NCBI RefSeq assembly: GCF_025847205.1 | Contig: NZ_JAOYTH010000004.1 | Span: forward strand, 248,001-312,000 | Source of the DNA: Pararhizobium sp. YC-54 | GTDB taxonomy: Bacteria > Pseudomonadota > Alphaproteobacteria > Rhizobiales > Rhizobiaceae | DNA length: 64,000 nt | Direction of reading: 5' to 3' | In this document: piece by piece, positions 36,639 through 45,520 of the stretch | Position numbering within the stretch: the first letter of the stretch is position 1 | Layout: every line of letters begins with the position of its first letter | The notes under the pieces: generated by a model | Databases searched by the model: none | What the model saw: only the letters and a program-made list of their open reading frames with translations | What the model was told of the DNA's origin: nothing | Translations under genes and position numbers: made by a program

Positions 36639-37835
36639 GTGAACAGTCTCGATTTTGATCGCAAGCCCGAAGATACGCGCGTCGTCGTTGCCATGTCCGG
36701 CGGCGTTGACAGTTCCGTCGTGGCCGGCATCCTGAAACGGCAAGGCTACGACGTGCTCGGCATCACCCTGCAGCTCTATGATCACGGCGCCGCCGTCCAT
36801 CGCGCCGGCTCCTGCTGTGCCGGTCAGGACATCGACGATGCCCGCCGCGTCTGCGAGGTGCTGGGCATTCCGCATTACGTGCTCGACTATGAACAGCGGT
36901 TTCGCGAGACGGTGATCAACCCCTTCGCCGAAAGCTACGTGGCCGGCGAAACGCCGATCCCGTGCGTTGCCTGCAACCAGACCGTCAAGTTCGCCGATCT
37001 GTTGGCAACCGCCCGCGATCTCGGCGCCGATGCGCTGGCGACCGGCCATTACATCCGCTCGAAGGCCAACCCGCAGCCAGACGCCCCCGGCCGCCGTGCG
37101 CTGTTCCGGCCGACGGATGCCGACCGCGACCAGAGCTATTTCCTGTTTGCCACCACGCAGGAGCAGATCGATTATCTGCGCTTCCCGCTCGGCAACCTGA
37201 CCAAGGCGGAAACCCGGCAGCTTGCCGAAGACATGGGCCTCGTTGTCGCCAAGAAGGCCGACAGCCAGGATATCTGTTTCGTGCCGCAGGGCAAATATGC
37301 CGATATCATCAACAAGCTGAAGCCGAATGCGTCTCTGGCCGGCGATATCGTCCATCTGGACGGCCGCGTGCTCGGCAGCCATGACGGCATCCTGCATTAC
37401 ACCATCGGCCAGCGCCGCGGCATCGGGGTCGCCACCGGCGAGCCGCTCTATGTGGTGCATCTCGACGCCCGCTCGCGCCGTGTCATCGTCGGCCCGAAGG
37501 AAGCGCTGGAAACCCGCCGCGTCTATCTGCGCGACATCAACTGGCTGGGCGACGGCGATATTTCCGATGTGGCGGCGGATGGTTTTGCCTGTTTCGCCAA
37601 GGTCCGCTCCACCCGCCAGCCGGCCCCTGCGATCCTGCGCGCTGATGCAAGCGGTATCTCGGTCGAGCTTCTGGAAGGCGAGGCGGGCGTTGCCCCCGGC
37701 CAGGCTTGCGCGCTCTATTCCGGCATCGGCGAAGACGCCCGCGTCTATGGCGGCGGCTTCATCCTGCGCTCCGAGCGCGAAGCCGCAGCTGAGGCTGCTC
37801 TCAAGGACCTGCTGCAGAGCGTGGCTGCGGCCTGA
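36639..37835 (+). CDS. mnmA: MnmA, tRNA 2-thiouridylase
   Basis: 398 residues. The PP-loop [16 protein letters not shown], the catalytic cysteine region [15 protein letters not shown], the ATP/tRNA-handling [17 protein letters not shown], and [12 protein letters not shown] are intact. It transfers sulfur to U34 of Lys, Glu and Gln tRNAs. The GTG at 36639 ([14 protein letters not shown]) matches the family start I know in rhizobia and follows GGATTGGA; an ATG at 36612 would add nine residues. TusA-like genes in the window could supply sulfur. Confidence 0.93.
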   Translation: MNSLDFDRKPEDTRVVVAMSGGVDSSVVAGILKRQGYDVLGITLQLYDHGAAVHRAGSCCAGQDIDDARRVCEVLGIPHYVLDYEQRFRETVINPFAESYVAGETPIPCVACNQTVKFADLLATARDLGADALATGHYIRSKANPQPDAPGRRALFRPTDADRDQSYFLFATTQEQIDYLRFPLGNLTKAETRQLAEDMGLVVAKKADSQDICFVPQGKYADIINKLKPNASLAGDIVHLDGRVLGSHDGILHYTIGQRRGIGVATGEPLYVVHLDARSRRVIVGPKEALETRRVYLRDINWLGDGDISDVAADGFACFAKVRSTRQPAPAILRADASGISVELLEGEAGVAPGQACALYSGIGEDARVYGGGFILRSEREAAAEAALKDLLQSVAAA

Positions 37836-37913
37836 TTTCGAGCAGGGGCCTGTCCGTTAAGCGCCTTGTCCACCGTCCCTTGAAAAACTTCCGGTTTTTT
37901 GAAACGGCTCGGC

Positions 37914-37942
37914 TTGACACCGGCATGAGCCGCACCTTATAA
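37914..37942 (+). promoter_or_regulatory. Strong promoter of tRNA-Met
   Basis: TTGACA (37914-37919) and TTATAA (37937-37942) are separated by exactly 17 bases. Transcription would begin about 48 bases before the tRNA. Confidence 0.85.
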
Positions 37943-37995
37943 GCCGCCCCACTGACGGTGACGACAGCGGCCACGAGCCCAAGTCGCAGTCCGAT

Positions 37996-38072
37996 GGCGG
38001 GGTAGCTCAGGTGGTTAGAGCAGCGGAATCATAATCCGCGTGTCGGGGGTTCGAGTCCCTCTCCCGCTACCA
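37996..38072 (+). tRNA. tRNA-Met (CAU)
   Basis: 77 bases fold into a full cloverleaf: acceptor GGCGGGG/TCCCGCT with a G1-U72 wobble, D arm GCTC/GAGC, anticodon stem GCGGA/TCCGC with loop ATCATAA (anticodon CAU), variable loop GTGTC, T arm GGGGG/CCCTC, encoded CCA. The sequence matches elongator Met tRNAs of rhizobia as I remember them. The CAU anticodon could also be lysidine-modified Ile2, which I consider less likely. Confidence 0.85.
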
Positions 38073-38096
38073 TTATTCCCCTGTATCCGGCCCGGA

Positions 38097-38137
38097 GACA
38101 TAGGTAACAGTTTGCACCTAAGACATGGGGGACAACA
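38097..38137. repeat. Quasi-repeats resembling an insertion-sequence end
   Basis: GACATAGGTAACA at 38097 and GACATGGGGGACAACA at 38122 are spaced by 25 bases. Phrases like these occur in terminal regions of IS481-type elements in rhizobia. No transposase is left, so this would be a remnant next to the tRNA. Confidence 0.35.
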
Positions 38138-38224
38138 CCCGTGCCGTGCTGCGTCGGCCTCTTTAATTCTTCGCCTGCAGGAAAAGCACTCAAGCTGTCT
38201 CAGGTCTCTTCAAGGGGAGCTGTG

Positions 38225-38250
38225 GAACGCCGGACAGGTGCCCGGCGTTC
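38225..38250 (-). terminator. Hairpin after RTX-like gene
   Basis: GAACGCCGG and CCGGCGTTC are perfect nine-base arms, 21 bases past the gene's stop on the reverse strand. No T-run follows, so termination is weak or factor-dependent. Confidence 0.4.
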
Positions 38251-38270
38251 GGCATTGCGAAATGGGCGTC

Positions 38271-39623
38271 TCAGACGACGAAGAAATCGGCGTTGGTCAG
38301 CGCCAGTCCTGCCGCCAGTTTGGCGAACTGGACGCCGGCAAAGGCCGCGCCGTTTCCGTCCTGATCGTAAAACAGCTTGCCGGTATCGGTTTCATAGACG
38401 ATCCGGTCGGATGAATCGGCGGCCAGGCCCGTCGCGTTTTTGACGAAGGCAGCCGCTGTGAGAACGCCGGTGGCCGTCAATGCTGTGAAGATGCCGTTCT
38501 CCAGCCGGATGGTGTCGGCCGCGACGTTGTAGTCGGTGATCGTGTCGACATTGGTGGCGGCGTTCAGCGCCGTATCGAACACAAACGTGTCGTTGCCCGA
38601 ACCGCCCGTGAGGGCATCCAGGCCGGCATAGCCCTTGATCAGGTCATTGCCGGAGCCGCCGCTGATGGCGTTTGCCACCGCATTGCCGAAGAGGGAATCG
38701 TTGTAGTTGGAGCCGGTGAGGTTTTCGATCGCAGTGTAGATGTCGCCTTTTGCCTCGCCGGTATTGAGGGATGGAGCGAGCAGGCTGGCGGTGAGCCCTG
38801 AGGTTGCCGATGCATAGGATGCACGATCGGTGCCCGCGCCGCCGTCAAGCGTGTCGGCGCCCGCGCCGCCTGCCAGCAGGTCGTTGCCGTTGTCGCCATA
38901 CAGCTTGTCGTTACCGGCATAGCCGGAAATGGTATCGTTGTCGTCGCCGCCGTTGAACGTGTCGGCAAGTGCGCTGCCGAAGAGCTTATCGGTGCCCGCG
39001 TCCGCGTTGACCGTTCCCGTCAGGGTGCCAAGCCGGGTGTCGAAAATGTCATTGCCGCTGCCAAGATAAACAGTGCCGATCATCTTGCCGGTATTGGTGA
39101 TCTGGTCGATGGCAACGCCTGTACCGACATAGGCAATGCTATCCGATTTGATTGTACCGCTGTTCTGAACGATCAGGGTCTCGCCGCCGCCTGAATGATA
39201 GATGCCATAAGAACCCCCATCGATGACGCCTGTGTTGATCACCCTCGATTGTGTGGATGCATGCGTGCCTTCCACAACCAACGCAATGAAGGTGCTGAAG
39301 ATCGTGCCGTCATTTTCCACAAGCGAGTTATAGCCTGTGACCGTGGCGCCCCAATTCTGAAATGCCCCGATATAGCCGTTCTTGCCGACGATCAAATGCT
39401 GGCTGTTGTCCACTGCGGAATCATTGCCGAGAATGATACCGAAATTGCCTCCAACAACTGTCCCTTGAATATTGGCTGTGTGACCGCTTCCCGTTCCGCT
39501 GATTGCGGTAGCGTCGGTTGATCCGACCGTGACGCCTGCGGCGACGAAGACGTCGTCTGCCGTGGTCAGGTCTACACGAAGGCCAGCGCCAATGTTGTTA
39601 AATCCAAAGATCTGCAATGCCAT
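38271..39623 (-). CDS. RTX-like calcium-binding secreted protein
   Basis: 450 residues without a signal peptide. Residues 1-220 are Gly/Thr/Asn-rich beta-repeats (GTVVGGNFGIILGNDS, GVIDGGSYGIYHSGGG). A block of glycine-aspartate nonapeptides follows (GGDDNDTISGYAGNDKLYGDN, GGAGADTLDGGAGTD), then a second one (GGSGNDLIKGYAGLD) and a serralysin-type C-terminus with YETDTGKLFYDQDGNG. Such proteins are secreted by type I systems and bind calcium. Target and role are unknown. ATG 39623 follows GGGAG. It sits beside tRNA-Met and a possible insertion remnant. Confidence 0.85.
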   Translation of the reverse strand: MALQIFGFNNIGAGLRVDLTTADDVFVAAGVTVGSTDATAISGTGSGHTANIQGTVVGGNFGIILGNDSAVDNSQHLIVGKNGYIGAFQNWGATVTGYNSLVENDGTIFSTFIALVVEGTHASTQSRVINTGVIDGGSYGIYHSGGGETLIVQNSGTIKSDSIAYVGTGVAIDQITNTGKMIGTVYLGSGNDIFDTRLGTLTGTVNADAGTDKLFGSALADTFNGGDDNDTISGYAGNDKLYGDNGNDLLAGGAGADTLDGGAGTDRASYASATSGLTASLLAPSLNTGEAKGDIYTAIENLTGSNYNDSLFGNAVANAISGGSGNDLIKGYAGLDALTGGSGNDTFVFDTALNAATNVDTITDYNVAADTIRLENGIFTALTATGVLTAAAFVKNATGLAADSSDRIVYETDTGKLFYDQDGNGAAFAGVQFAKLAAGLALTNADFFVV

Positions 39624-39779
39624 TTTGTCATCTCCCATTAGACAATGGAAATACAGTACGCTGGAATATGATTTTTGTCTTGCGTTCTCTACAACCCGCG
39701 CCGGTGCTGCATAGGGTTTGCTACCGGCGGGAGCACCTTGACCGGGAGAGAGCAAACAGAAGGCGTCATGGAGCGGCGG

Positions 39780-40715
39780 TCACCCCTCGCTCAATATCTC
39801 CATGCCGCCGGTCAGGCGGTCCATCAGGCTGCGGCGCACACGGCCGACATCGCGCAGCGGCGGTTCGCCGAACTGACGGGCATATTCGCGGCTGAACTGC
39901 GACTGGCTCTCATAGCCGACCTGATGGCCGGCAGAGCCTGCATCCAGCATGTCCTCCAGCATCAGCCGGCGGGCCTCCTGCAGCCTCAGCTGTTTCTGGT
40001 ACTGCATCGGGCTCATGGCGGTGATCGCCTTGAAATGATGGTGCAGCGAGGAGACGCTCATGCTGACGCGGCTGGCCAGATCCTCGATCTTCAGGGGCAG
40101 GGCGTAATGCTCCTTCAGCCAGACGCAGGCACGGCTGATCTGGTGCGATTGGCTTTCGGTGACCGCCATCTGACGCAGGCGCCCGCTCTGTGGCCCGGTC
40201 AAAAGCCTGTAGATGATCTCTTGTTCGATCAGTGGCAGCAGAGCCGGAATGTCGTCCGGCCGATCCAGCAGCTTGAGGAGCCTTATGGCCGCATCTTCCA
40301 GTTCCGCCGTCACCGAACTCACGGCCATGCCGCGTGCCGATGGGGCAGGGACGCTGCCGCCGGCATGCTGGAGAAGCGAGGCGATCCGGGTGGTGTCAAT
40401 TCCGAACGTCACGCTCAGGTAGGGCTTTTCCTCAGAAGCCTCGACGATCTGGGTTGTGACCGGCAGGTCGATCGAGGTCAGCAGATAGTCGGCGCCGCCA
40501 TAGCGGTAGATGTCGTCGCCGAGCACCACCTGTTTTGCGCCTTGCGCAATCAGCGCCAGGCTCGGCTTGTAGGCACCGCAGGATTTCGTGCCCGTTCCTG
40601 AGCGCCGGTGGACGCTGACCCCTGGAATGGCCGTTTGATGATCGCCATCTTCCTTGGCGAAACGGGCAATGAGATCAATTAGTTCCTGACTGCGCCGGTT
40701 TCGTGTATCTGTCAT
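39780..40715 (-). CDS. AraC-family regulator (YqhC-like)
   Basis: 311 residues. An N-terminal AraC_N-type domain (YKPSLALIAQGAKQVVLGDD, YGGADYLLTSIDLPVTTQI) is followed by two helix-turn-helix motifs (IEDLASRVSMSVSSLHHHFKAIT and SAGHQVGYESQSQFSREYARQFG). This layout matches regulators of aldehyde or alcohol reductases such as E. coli YqhC. It is divergent from an alcohol dehydrogenase gene, which is the probable target. The intergenic region of 237 bases would hold both promoters. Confidence 0.88.
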   Translation of the reverse strand: MTDTRNRRSQELIDLIARFAKEDGDHQTAIPGVSVHRRSGTGTKSCGAYKPSLALIAQGAKQVVLGDDIYRYGGADYLLTSIDLPVTTQIVEASEEKPYLSVTFGIDTTRIASLLQHAGGSVPAPSARGMAVSSVTAELEDAAIRLLKLLDRPDDIPALLPLIEQEIIYRLLTGPQSGRLRQMAVTESQSHQISRACVWLKEHYALPLKIEDLASRVSMSVSSLHHHFKAITAMSPMQYQKQLRLQEARRLMLEDMLDAGSAGHQVGYESQSQFSREYARQFGEPPLRDVGRVRRSLMDRLTGGMEILSEG

Positions 40716-40952
40716 AATCGAAAGTCTTTCCAGTTATTTAGATTTCGTCTCGCGAACCGAAAGTTAGTCTCTTAGATGGCTTTTGCAAAATGCTGACGAC
40801 ACCTTTTGCAGGATCGTACAATAATCTTGCAGGATTGCTCTAACGTTCCACCGGCGTGATCTGCAAATATGCATCCGGGGAGAGGCCTTTTGTGTTTCCA
40901 TCACAAACCCGGCTTCATCAGATACCCCCTTCATCAGACAAAGGAGTGACCC

Positions 40953-41993
40953 ATGGCCCTGGCAAGAGGATATGCGGCGACGGATGCGTCAAAGCCGCTG
41001 CAGCCCTTCACATTCGAACGGCGCGAACCCCGCGAGGACGACGTCGTCATCAGCATCAAATATTCCGGCATCTGCCATTCGGACATCCATCAGGCCCGCA
41101 ATGAATGGGGCAACTCGATGTTTCCGATGGTTCCCGGCCACGAGATCGCCGGCATCGTCACCGCGGTCGGCTCCAAGGTGTCGAAGTTCAAGGTCGGCGA
41201 CCGGGTCGGCGTCGGCTGCTTTGTCGACAGCTGCACCACCTGCGCCAGCCGCGACGTCGATCTCGAGCAGTACATGCCCGGCCTCGTGGTCACCTACAAT
41301 GGCATGGAAGCCGACGGCAAGACACCGGCACAAGGCGGTTATTCCGATCACATCGTCGTCAAGGAAGGCTATGTCCTGTCCATTCCGGAGAACCTGCCTT
41401 TCGAGGCCACGGCGCCCCTTCTATGCGCCGGCATCACGCTTTATTCGCCGCTGCGCAACTGGGGCGCTGGCCCCGGCAAGAAGGTGGCGATCGTTGGCAT
41501 GGGCGGCCTTGGCCACATGGGCGTCAAGCTTGCCCATGCGATGGGGGCCGATGTCACCGTCCTCAGCCAGTCCCTGTCGAAGAAGGAAGATGGCCTGAAG
41601 CTCGGCGCCGACCATTATTACGCGACCGCCGACGCCGAAACCTTCACGACGCTGGCCGGTACGTTCGACCTCATCCTGTGCACCGTCTCGGCTGAAATCG
41701 ACTGGAACGCCTATCTTGGTCTGCTCAAGGTCGATGGCACGCTGGTGCTGCTCGGCGTTCCGGAAAAGCCGGTGCCGGTGCATGCCTTCTCGCTCATTCC
41801 GGGCCGTCGCTCGATTGCCGGCTCGATGATCGGCTCGATCAAGGAAACCCAGGAAATGCTCGATTTCTGCGGCGAGCACAACATCGTCTCGGAAATCGAG
41901 CTGATCCGCATGGACCAGGTCAACGAAGCCTATGAGCGGGTCATCAAGAGCGACGTGCGCTACCGCTTCGTCATCGACATGGCGACGCTTTGA
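40953..41993 (+). CDS. Zinc-type NAD(P)-dependent alcohol dehydrogenase (YahK/CAD-like) with altered structural-zinc loop
   Basis: 346 residues of the medium-chain dehydrogenase family. Catalytic zinc ligands C41, H63-E64 and C158 are present ([26 protein letters not shown]), and the nucleotide site [21 protein letters not shown]. The structural-zinc lobe normally has four Cys, as in CxxCxxC...C; here it reads C94, C97, then Arg100 and Met108, so two ligands are missing. The family reduces aldehydes, often with NADPH. ATG 40953 follows AAAGGAG. It is divergent from an AraC regulator. Confidence 0.9.
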   Translation: MALARGYAATDASKPLQPFTFERREPREDDVVISIKYSGICHSDIHQARNEWGNSMFPMVPGHEIAGIVTAVGSKVSKFKVGDRVGVGCFVDSCTTCASRDVDLEQYMPGLVVTYNGMEADGKTPAQGGYSDHIVVKEGYVLSIPENLPFEATAPLLCAGITLYSPLRNWGAGPGKKVAIVGMGGLGHMGVKLAHAMGADVTVLSQSLSKKEDGLKLGADHYYATADAETFTTLAGTFDLILCTVSAEIDWNAYLGLLKVDGTLVLLGVPEKPVPVHAFSLIPGRRSIAGSMIGSIKETQEMLDFCGEHNIVSEIELIRMDQVNEAYERVIKSDVRYRFVIDMATL

Positions 41994-42006
41994 GGCATTG
42001 AAACGA

Positions 42007-42037
42007 AAAGGCCGGCATGCTGAGCTTGCCGGCCTTT
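42007..42037. terminator. Rho-independent terminator after the dehydrogenase gene
   Basis: AAAGGCCGGCA and TGCCGGCCTTT form an 11-base stem with a nine-base loop. It also closes the convergent secreted-protein gene. Confidence 0.85.
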
Positions 42038-42062
42038 CTACCGCGTCCATCCGGTCAAACGG

Positions 42063-42425
42063 CTACTTGACTTCGGTCAACACCTCGGTACCGGAGCCGT
42101 CCTTGCCGGTAATCGTCCAGCTGCCGTCAAGCTTGCCGTCGCCCTTGACCTGGTAGACGATCAGCCCCATTTCGTCTTCGAGCACGTAGGCGGCTGCAAA
42201 CGCATCGCCGTTGAGCATGCAGACGCCGGTGGATTTGACGCCGGCGGTTTCCCATTCGATGACGCAGGTGGTTTCGCTGGCGAGCGTTATTTCAGCCGTG
42301 CCGGAATAGCTTGACCCATCGATATTGGTGCCTTCGACGGTGTACTTGCCGGCATTGACGGTTTGCGCGTTCGCAGTGGATGCGGCCGCGAGCAGAAGCG
42401 CTGCGGCGACTATGATCTTCTTCAT
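42063..42425 (-). CDS. Small secreted protein (annotated as fibronectin-binding-like in relatives)
   Basis: 120 residues. A signal peptide (KKIIVAAALLLAAASTANA) is cut after about residue 20. The mature part is beta-rich with one disulfide-like Cys pair (TTCVIEWE and GVCMLNGD), and repeats of GxYxVEGT and DGSW. Homologs in Agrobacterium-type genomes have been called fibronectin-binding; the sequence does not establish that. GAGGGGG precedes the ATG at 42425. Confidence 0.8.
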   Translation of the reverse strand: MKKIIVAAALLLAAASTANAQTVNAGKYTVEGTNIDGSSYSGTAEITLASETTCVIEWETAGVKSTGVCMLNGDAFAAAYVLEDEMGLIVYQVKGDGKLDGSWTITGKDGSGTEVLTEVK

Positions 42426-42560
42426 TGGCCCCCTCAAAAAAAACGCTCGACGATCGAGCGCCACCGGAACCTAAGCAGATTCTCGGTGGTTTGAAAGGGG
42501 ATGCTGATGAACCGATTACACGGCCGGACACGACAGGTTGCGCCCGTTTGCCTGCGCTCC

Positions 42561-43025
42561 TCAGCCCAGCGGCAGCGGCCCGTCGTTCTTGATCTCTTCC
42601 ATCACCGCGTAGGTGCGCGTTTCCTTGACGCCGGGCAGCGTCCAGAGCACCTGGCCGAGGAAACTGCGATAGGCGTTCATGTCCTCGAAGCGGGTCTTGA
42701 CGAGGTAGTCGAAGCCGCCGGCCACCATGTGGCATTCGAGCACGGACGGTGCCTGTTTTACGGCAGCGGCGAACTTGTCGAACACTTCCGGCGTCGTCTT
42801 GTCAAGCATTACCTCGATGAAGACGAGAAGCCCGAAGCCGAGCTTGTGCGGATCAAGCCGGGCGCCGAAGCCCGAGACATAGCCTTCCTTGAGCAAGCGG
42901 CGCAGCCGCTCGCTGGTGGCTGTGGGAGAAAGCCCGATGCGGTCGGCCAGTTCCAGATTGGTGATCCGGCCGTCCGCCTGCAGGATGTTGAGGATCCGCC
43001 GGTCGATTTTGTCTATCTCATGCAT
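42561..43025 (-). CDS. lrp: Lrp/AsnC-family regulator
   Basis: 154 residues. The N-terminal helix-turn-helix (DKIDRRILNILQADGRITNLELADR, LSPTATSERLRRL) and the C-terminal RAM/ACT-like effector domain (MVAGGFDYLVKTRFEDM) are typical. Lrp-type proteins sense leucine or other amino acids; the effector is unknown. A peptidase-type amidohydrolase gene lies 33 bases upstream on the same strand, so both may form one transcript. Confidence 0.9.
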   Translation of the reverse strand: MHEIDKIDRRILNILQADGRITNLELADRIGLSPTATSERLRRLLKEGYVSGFGARLDPHKLGFGLLVFIEVMLDKTTPEVFDKFAAAVKQAPSVLECHMVAGGFDYLVKTRFEDMNAYRSFLGQVLWTLPGVKETRTYAVMEEIKNDGPLPLG

Positions 43026-43058
43026 CGGATTCCCCCGTCGTTCAACGCTTAAGGCGGC

Positions 43059-44222
43059 TTAGGCTGCCAGCCGCATTTCGGCGAGTTTCACCCAGTAGGA
43101 GATGCCGTGCGGGATCGCTTCGTCGTTGAAGTCGTAGGCCGGGTTGTGCAGGCCGGCCGTGTCGCCATTGCCGATGAAGATGAAGGCGCCCGGACGGGCA
43201 AGCAGCATGTAGGAGAAATCCTCGCCGCCCATCATCGGGTCGAGATCGTCCGATACCTGGTTTTCTCCGGCGATGTTGGCTGCCGCCGAAAGGGCGTGGC
43301 CGGTTTCCTGGCGATGATTGACGGTGACCGGATAGTTGCGGCCGTAAGAAACCTTGATCTTGGCGCCATAGGCCGATCCGAGGCTTTCGGAAATCTGCTT
43401 GATGCGTCCCTCGGCGAGATCGCGCACTTCCGGCATCAGCGTGCGAACCGTGCCGGCAAGCACGGCCTGTTCCGGAATGATGTTATGGGCAAAGCCGGCA
43501 TTGAATTTCGTCACCGAGACGACGACCGAAGCCAGCGGATCGACGGTGCGCGAGGCGATGGTCTGCAGCGCGTTGACGATCTGCGAGCCGATCACGATCG
43601 GGTCGATCGTCTTGTGCGGTTGGGCGGCATGGCCGCCGCGGCCGTCGATGGTGATGGTAAATTCATCGGTCGAGGCCATGATCGGGCCGATGCGGCTGCC
43701 GAACTGGCCGACCGGCATGCCCGGCATATTGTGCATGCCGTAGACTTCCTCGATGGCAAACCGTTCCATCATGCCGTCCTTGACCATTTCGTTGCCGCCG
43801 CCGCCGCCTTCTTCAGCCGGCTGGAAGATCACGGCGACAGCACCTTTGAAGTTGCGCGTTTCGGCGAGATATTTTGCAGCACCCAGAAGCATGGCGGTGT
43901 GGCCGTCATGACCGCAGGCGTGCATCTTGCCCGCTGTGGTCGAGGCCCAGGGCTTGCCGCTCGTCTCCGTCATCGGCAGGGCATCCATGTCGGCGCGCAG
44001 GCCGATGGTGCGACCTTCGCCGAGATTGCCCTTGATCAGGCCGACGACGCCGGTGCGGCCAAGACCGGTCACGATTTCGTCAACGCCGAATTCCTTCAGT
44101 TTATTTTCGACGAAAGCTGCCGTATTTTCGACAGCAAACAGCAGTTCCGGTTTCGTGTGGAGGTGGCGCCGCCATTCCGTGACTTCGGATTGGAGCTCTG
44201 CTGCGCGGTTCAGAATGGGCAT
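43059..44222 (-). CDS. M20-family amidohydrolase (hippurate hydrolase / N-acyl-amino-acid type)
   Basis: 387 residues. Metal ligands and the two M20 blocks are visible: RRHLHTKPELLF, GLRADMDALPM, KMHACGHDGHTAMLLGAA with the catalytic region, FQPAEEGGGGG, and a dimerisation domain followed by PMMGGEDFSYML. It removes acyl groups from amino acids or processes aromatic conjugates; the substrate is not set. ATG 44222 follows AGGAAG at six bases. It is followed by lrp on the same strand. Confidence 0.9.
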   Translation of the reverse strand: MPILNRAAELQSEVTEWRRHLHTKPELLFAVENTAAFVENKLKEFGVDEIVTGLGRTGVVGLIKGNLGEGRTIGLRADMDALPMTETSGKPWASTTAGKMHACGHDGHTAMLLGAAKYLAETRNFKGAVAVIFQPAEEGGGGGNEMVKDGMMERFAIEEVYGMHNMPGMPVGQFGSRIGPIMASTDEFTITIDGRGGHAAQPHKTIDPIVIGSQIVNALQTIASRTVDPLASVVVSVTKFNAGFAHNIIPEQAVLAGTVRTLMPEVRDLAEGRIKQISESLGSAYGAKIKVSYGRNYPVTVNHRQETGHALSAAANIAGENQVSDDLDPMMGGEDFSYMLLARPGAFIFIGNGDTAGLHNPAYDFNDEAIPHGISYWVKLAEMRLAA

Positions 44223-44364
44223 TTTGGCTTCCTGTGGGTCCATTGCGGGCATGGGATAGGAGATATTTGGCATCGGCGCAAAAGAATGGTCTTTGCCATC
44301 TCCTCGCCATATAGGTTAAATAGCCGGACGATACGAGGCAATTCCCGAAATTTCGAGGTTTGAT

Positions 44365-45492
44365 GTGGTGACAACTGGAATTCGCAAGAGTGGCGCGTTG
44401 AAGCTATTCGCAGTCCTGACGGGCGCCTGCGCGTCGCTGCTTTCGGCCGCCCTGCCGAGCGCTGCCAATCCGCAGCTGGTTGTCGATGTCAGTTCGCTGA
44501 AGGTCTACGAGCAGCAGGAAATCTATCAGAAGTGGTACCCGGCGTCGCTGACCAAGCTGATGACGGCCTATACGACCTTTCGCGCCCTGAAATCCGGCCA
44601 GCTGACGCTGGAAACGCCGGTGGTGATGACCAAGAACGCCGCAGGCGAGCCGCCGAGCAAGATGTTCTACAAGCCCGGCCAGGCGGTAACGCTCGACAGC
44701 GCGCTGAAGATGCTGTTGATCAAGTCGGCCAACGACATCGCGGTGGCGATCGGTGAAACTGTCGCCGGCTCCGAGCCCGCCTTCGTCAACATGATGAATG
44801 CCGAAGCCAAGCGGATCGGGATGACGTCCTCACATTTCATTAATCCGAACGGACTGCCCGGTGCCGGCCAGTACACGACGGCCCGCGATCTTGCCGTTCT
44901 GGCAATCACCATCAAGCGCGAGTTTCCGCAATACGCGTCCTATTTCGCCTATGAAGGCTTCACCACCGGCAAGAGGAACTACCCCAATCTCAACATGCTG
45001 ATCGGCCGCTTCGACGGCGCCGACGGCATGAAGACCGGTTTTATCTGCGCTTCCGGCTTCAACCAGGTTTCCTCGGCAACGCGCAATGGCCGTGCCGTCG
45101 TTTCCGTCGTTCTGGGCGCAAACAGCCTCGGCGGCCGGGCGGACGAGTCGGCGCGGTTGCTGCAGCTCGGCCTGACATCGAGCGGTGCCGGCAAGCCCGG
45201 CCTTGGCCAGATCGCGCCCTATGGCGAGACCCGCGACATGGTTGCCGATGTCAGCAAGGAAATCTGCAATCCGAAGGCGGCCAAGATCCGTTCGGAAAAC
45301 CGCGATGAGGTCGGCCGGCAGAAACTGCTGTCGCCCTATATTCACGAGATCAACCGCCCGCTGAACCTTGTCGCCGCCGGGCTTATCCCGGGCACCGGGA
45401 AGGTGGCCGACGTCAAGGGCAAGGGACAGACGGAGACCGCGCAGGGCGATGTCGCCAATGTGCCGATCCCGGTTCCCCGCCCCGTTTTCTAA
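44365..45492 (+). CDS. D-alanyl-D-alanine carboxypeptidase (class C-type penicillin-binding family)
   Basis: 375 residues with a signal peptide ending at about residue 34 (AALPSAANP). The penicilloyl-serine active site is complete: S61-x-x-K64 (PASLTKLM), S121-A-N (IKSANDIA) and K223-T-G (DGMKTGF). It trims D-Ala from peptidoglycan stem peptides in the periplasm. The GTG at 44365 follows GAGG; a second GTG is adjacent. The C-terminal 110 residues are low in similarity and end in a Pro-rich tail. A CobW-type gene follows after 28 bases. Confidence 0.92.
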   Translation: MVTTGIRKSGALKLFAVLTGACASLLSAALPSAANPQLVVDVSSLKVYEQQEIYQKWYPASLTKLMTAYTTFRALKSGQLTLETPVVMTKNAAGEPPSKMFYKPGQAVTLDSALKMLLIKSANDIAVAIGETVAGSEPAFVNMMNAEAKRIGMTSSHFINPNGLPGAGQYTTARDLAVLAITIKREFPQYASYFAYEGFTTGKRNYPNLNMLIGRFDGADGMKTGFICASGFNQVSSATRNGRAVVSVVLGANSLGGRADESARLLQLGLTSSGAGKPGLGQIAPYGETRDMVADVSKEICNPKAAKIRSENRDEVGRQKLLSPYIHEINRPLNLVAAGLIPGTGKVADVKGKGQTETAQGDVANVPIPVPRPVF

Positions 45493-45520
45493 AGCTTCCC
45501 GCCTGCTGATCGGATAGACC

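Noticed and set aside
37996..38072. Reading the CAU tRNA as Ile2
   Set aside because: The body matches elongator Met tRNAs of rhizobia as I recall; lysidine-type Ile2 cannot be excluded but is less likely.
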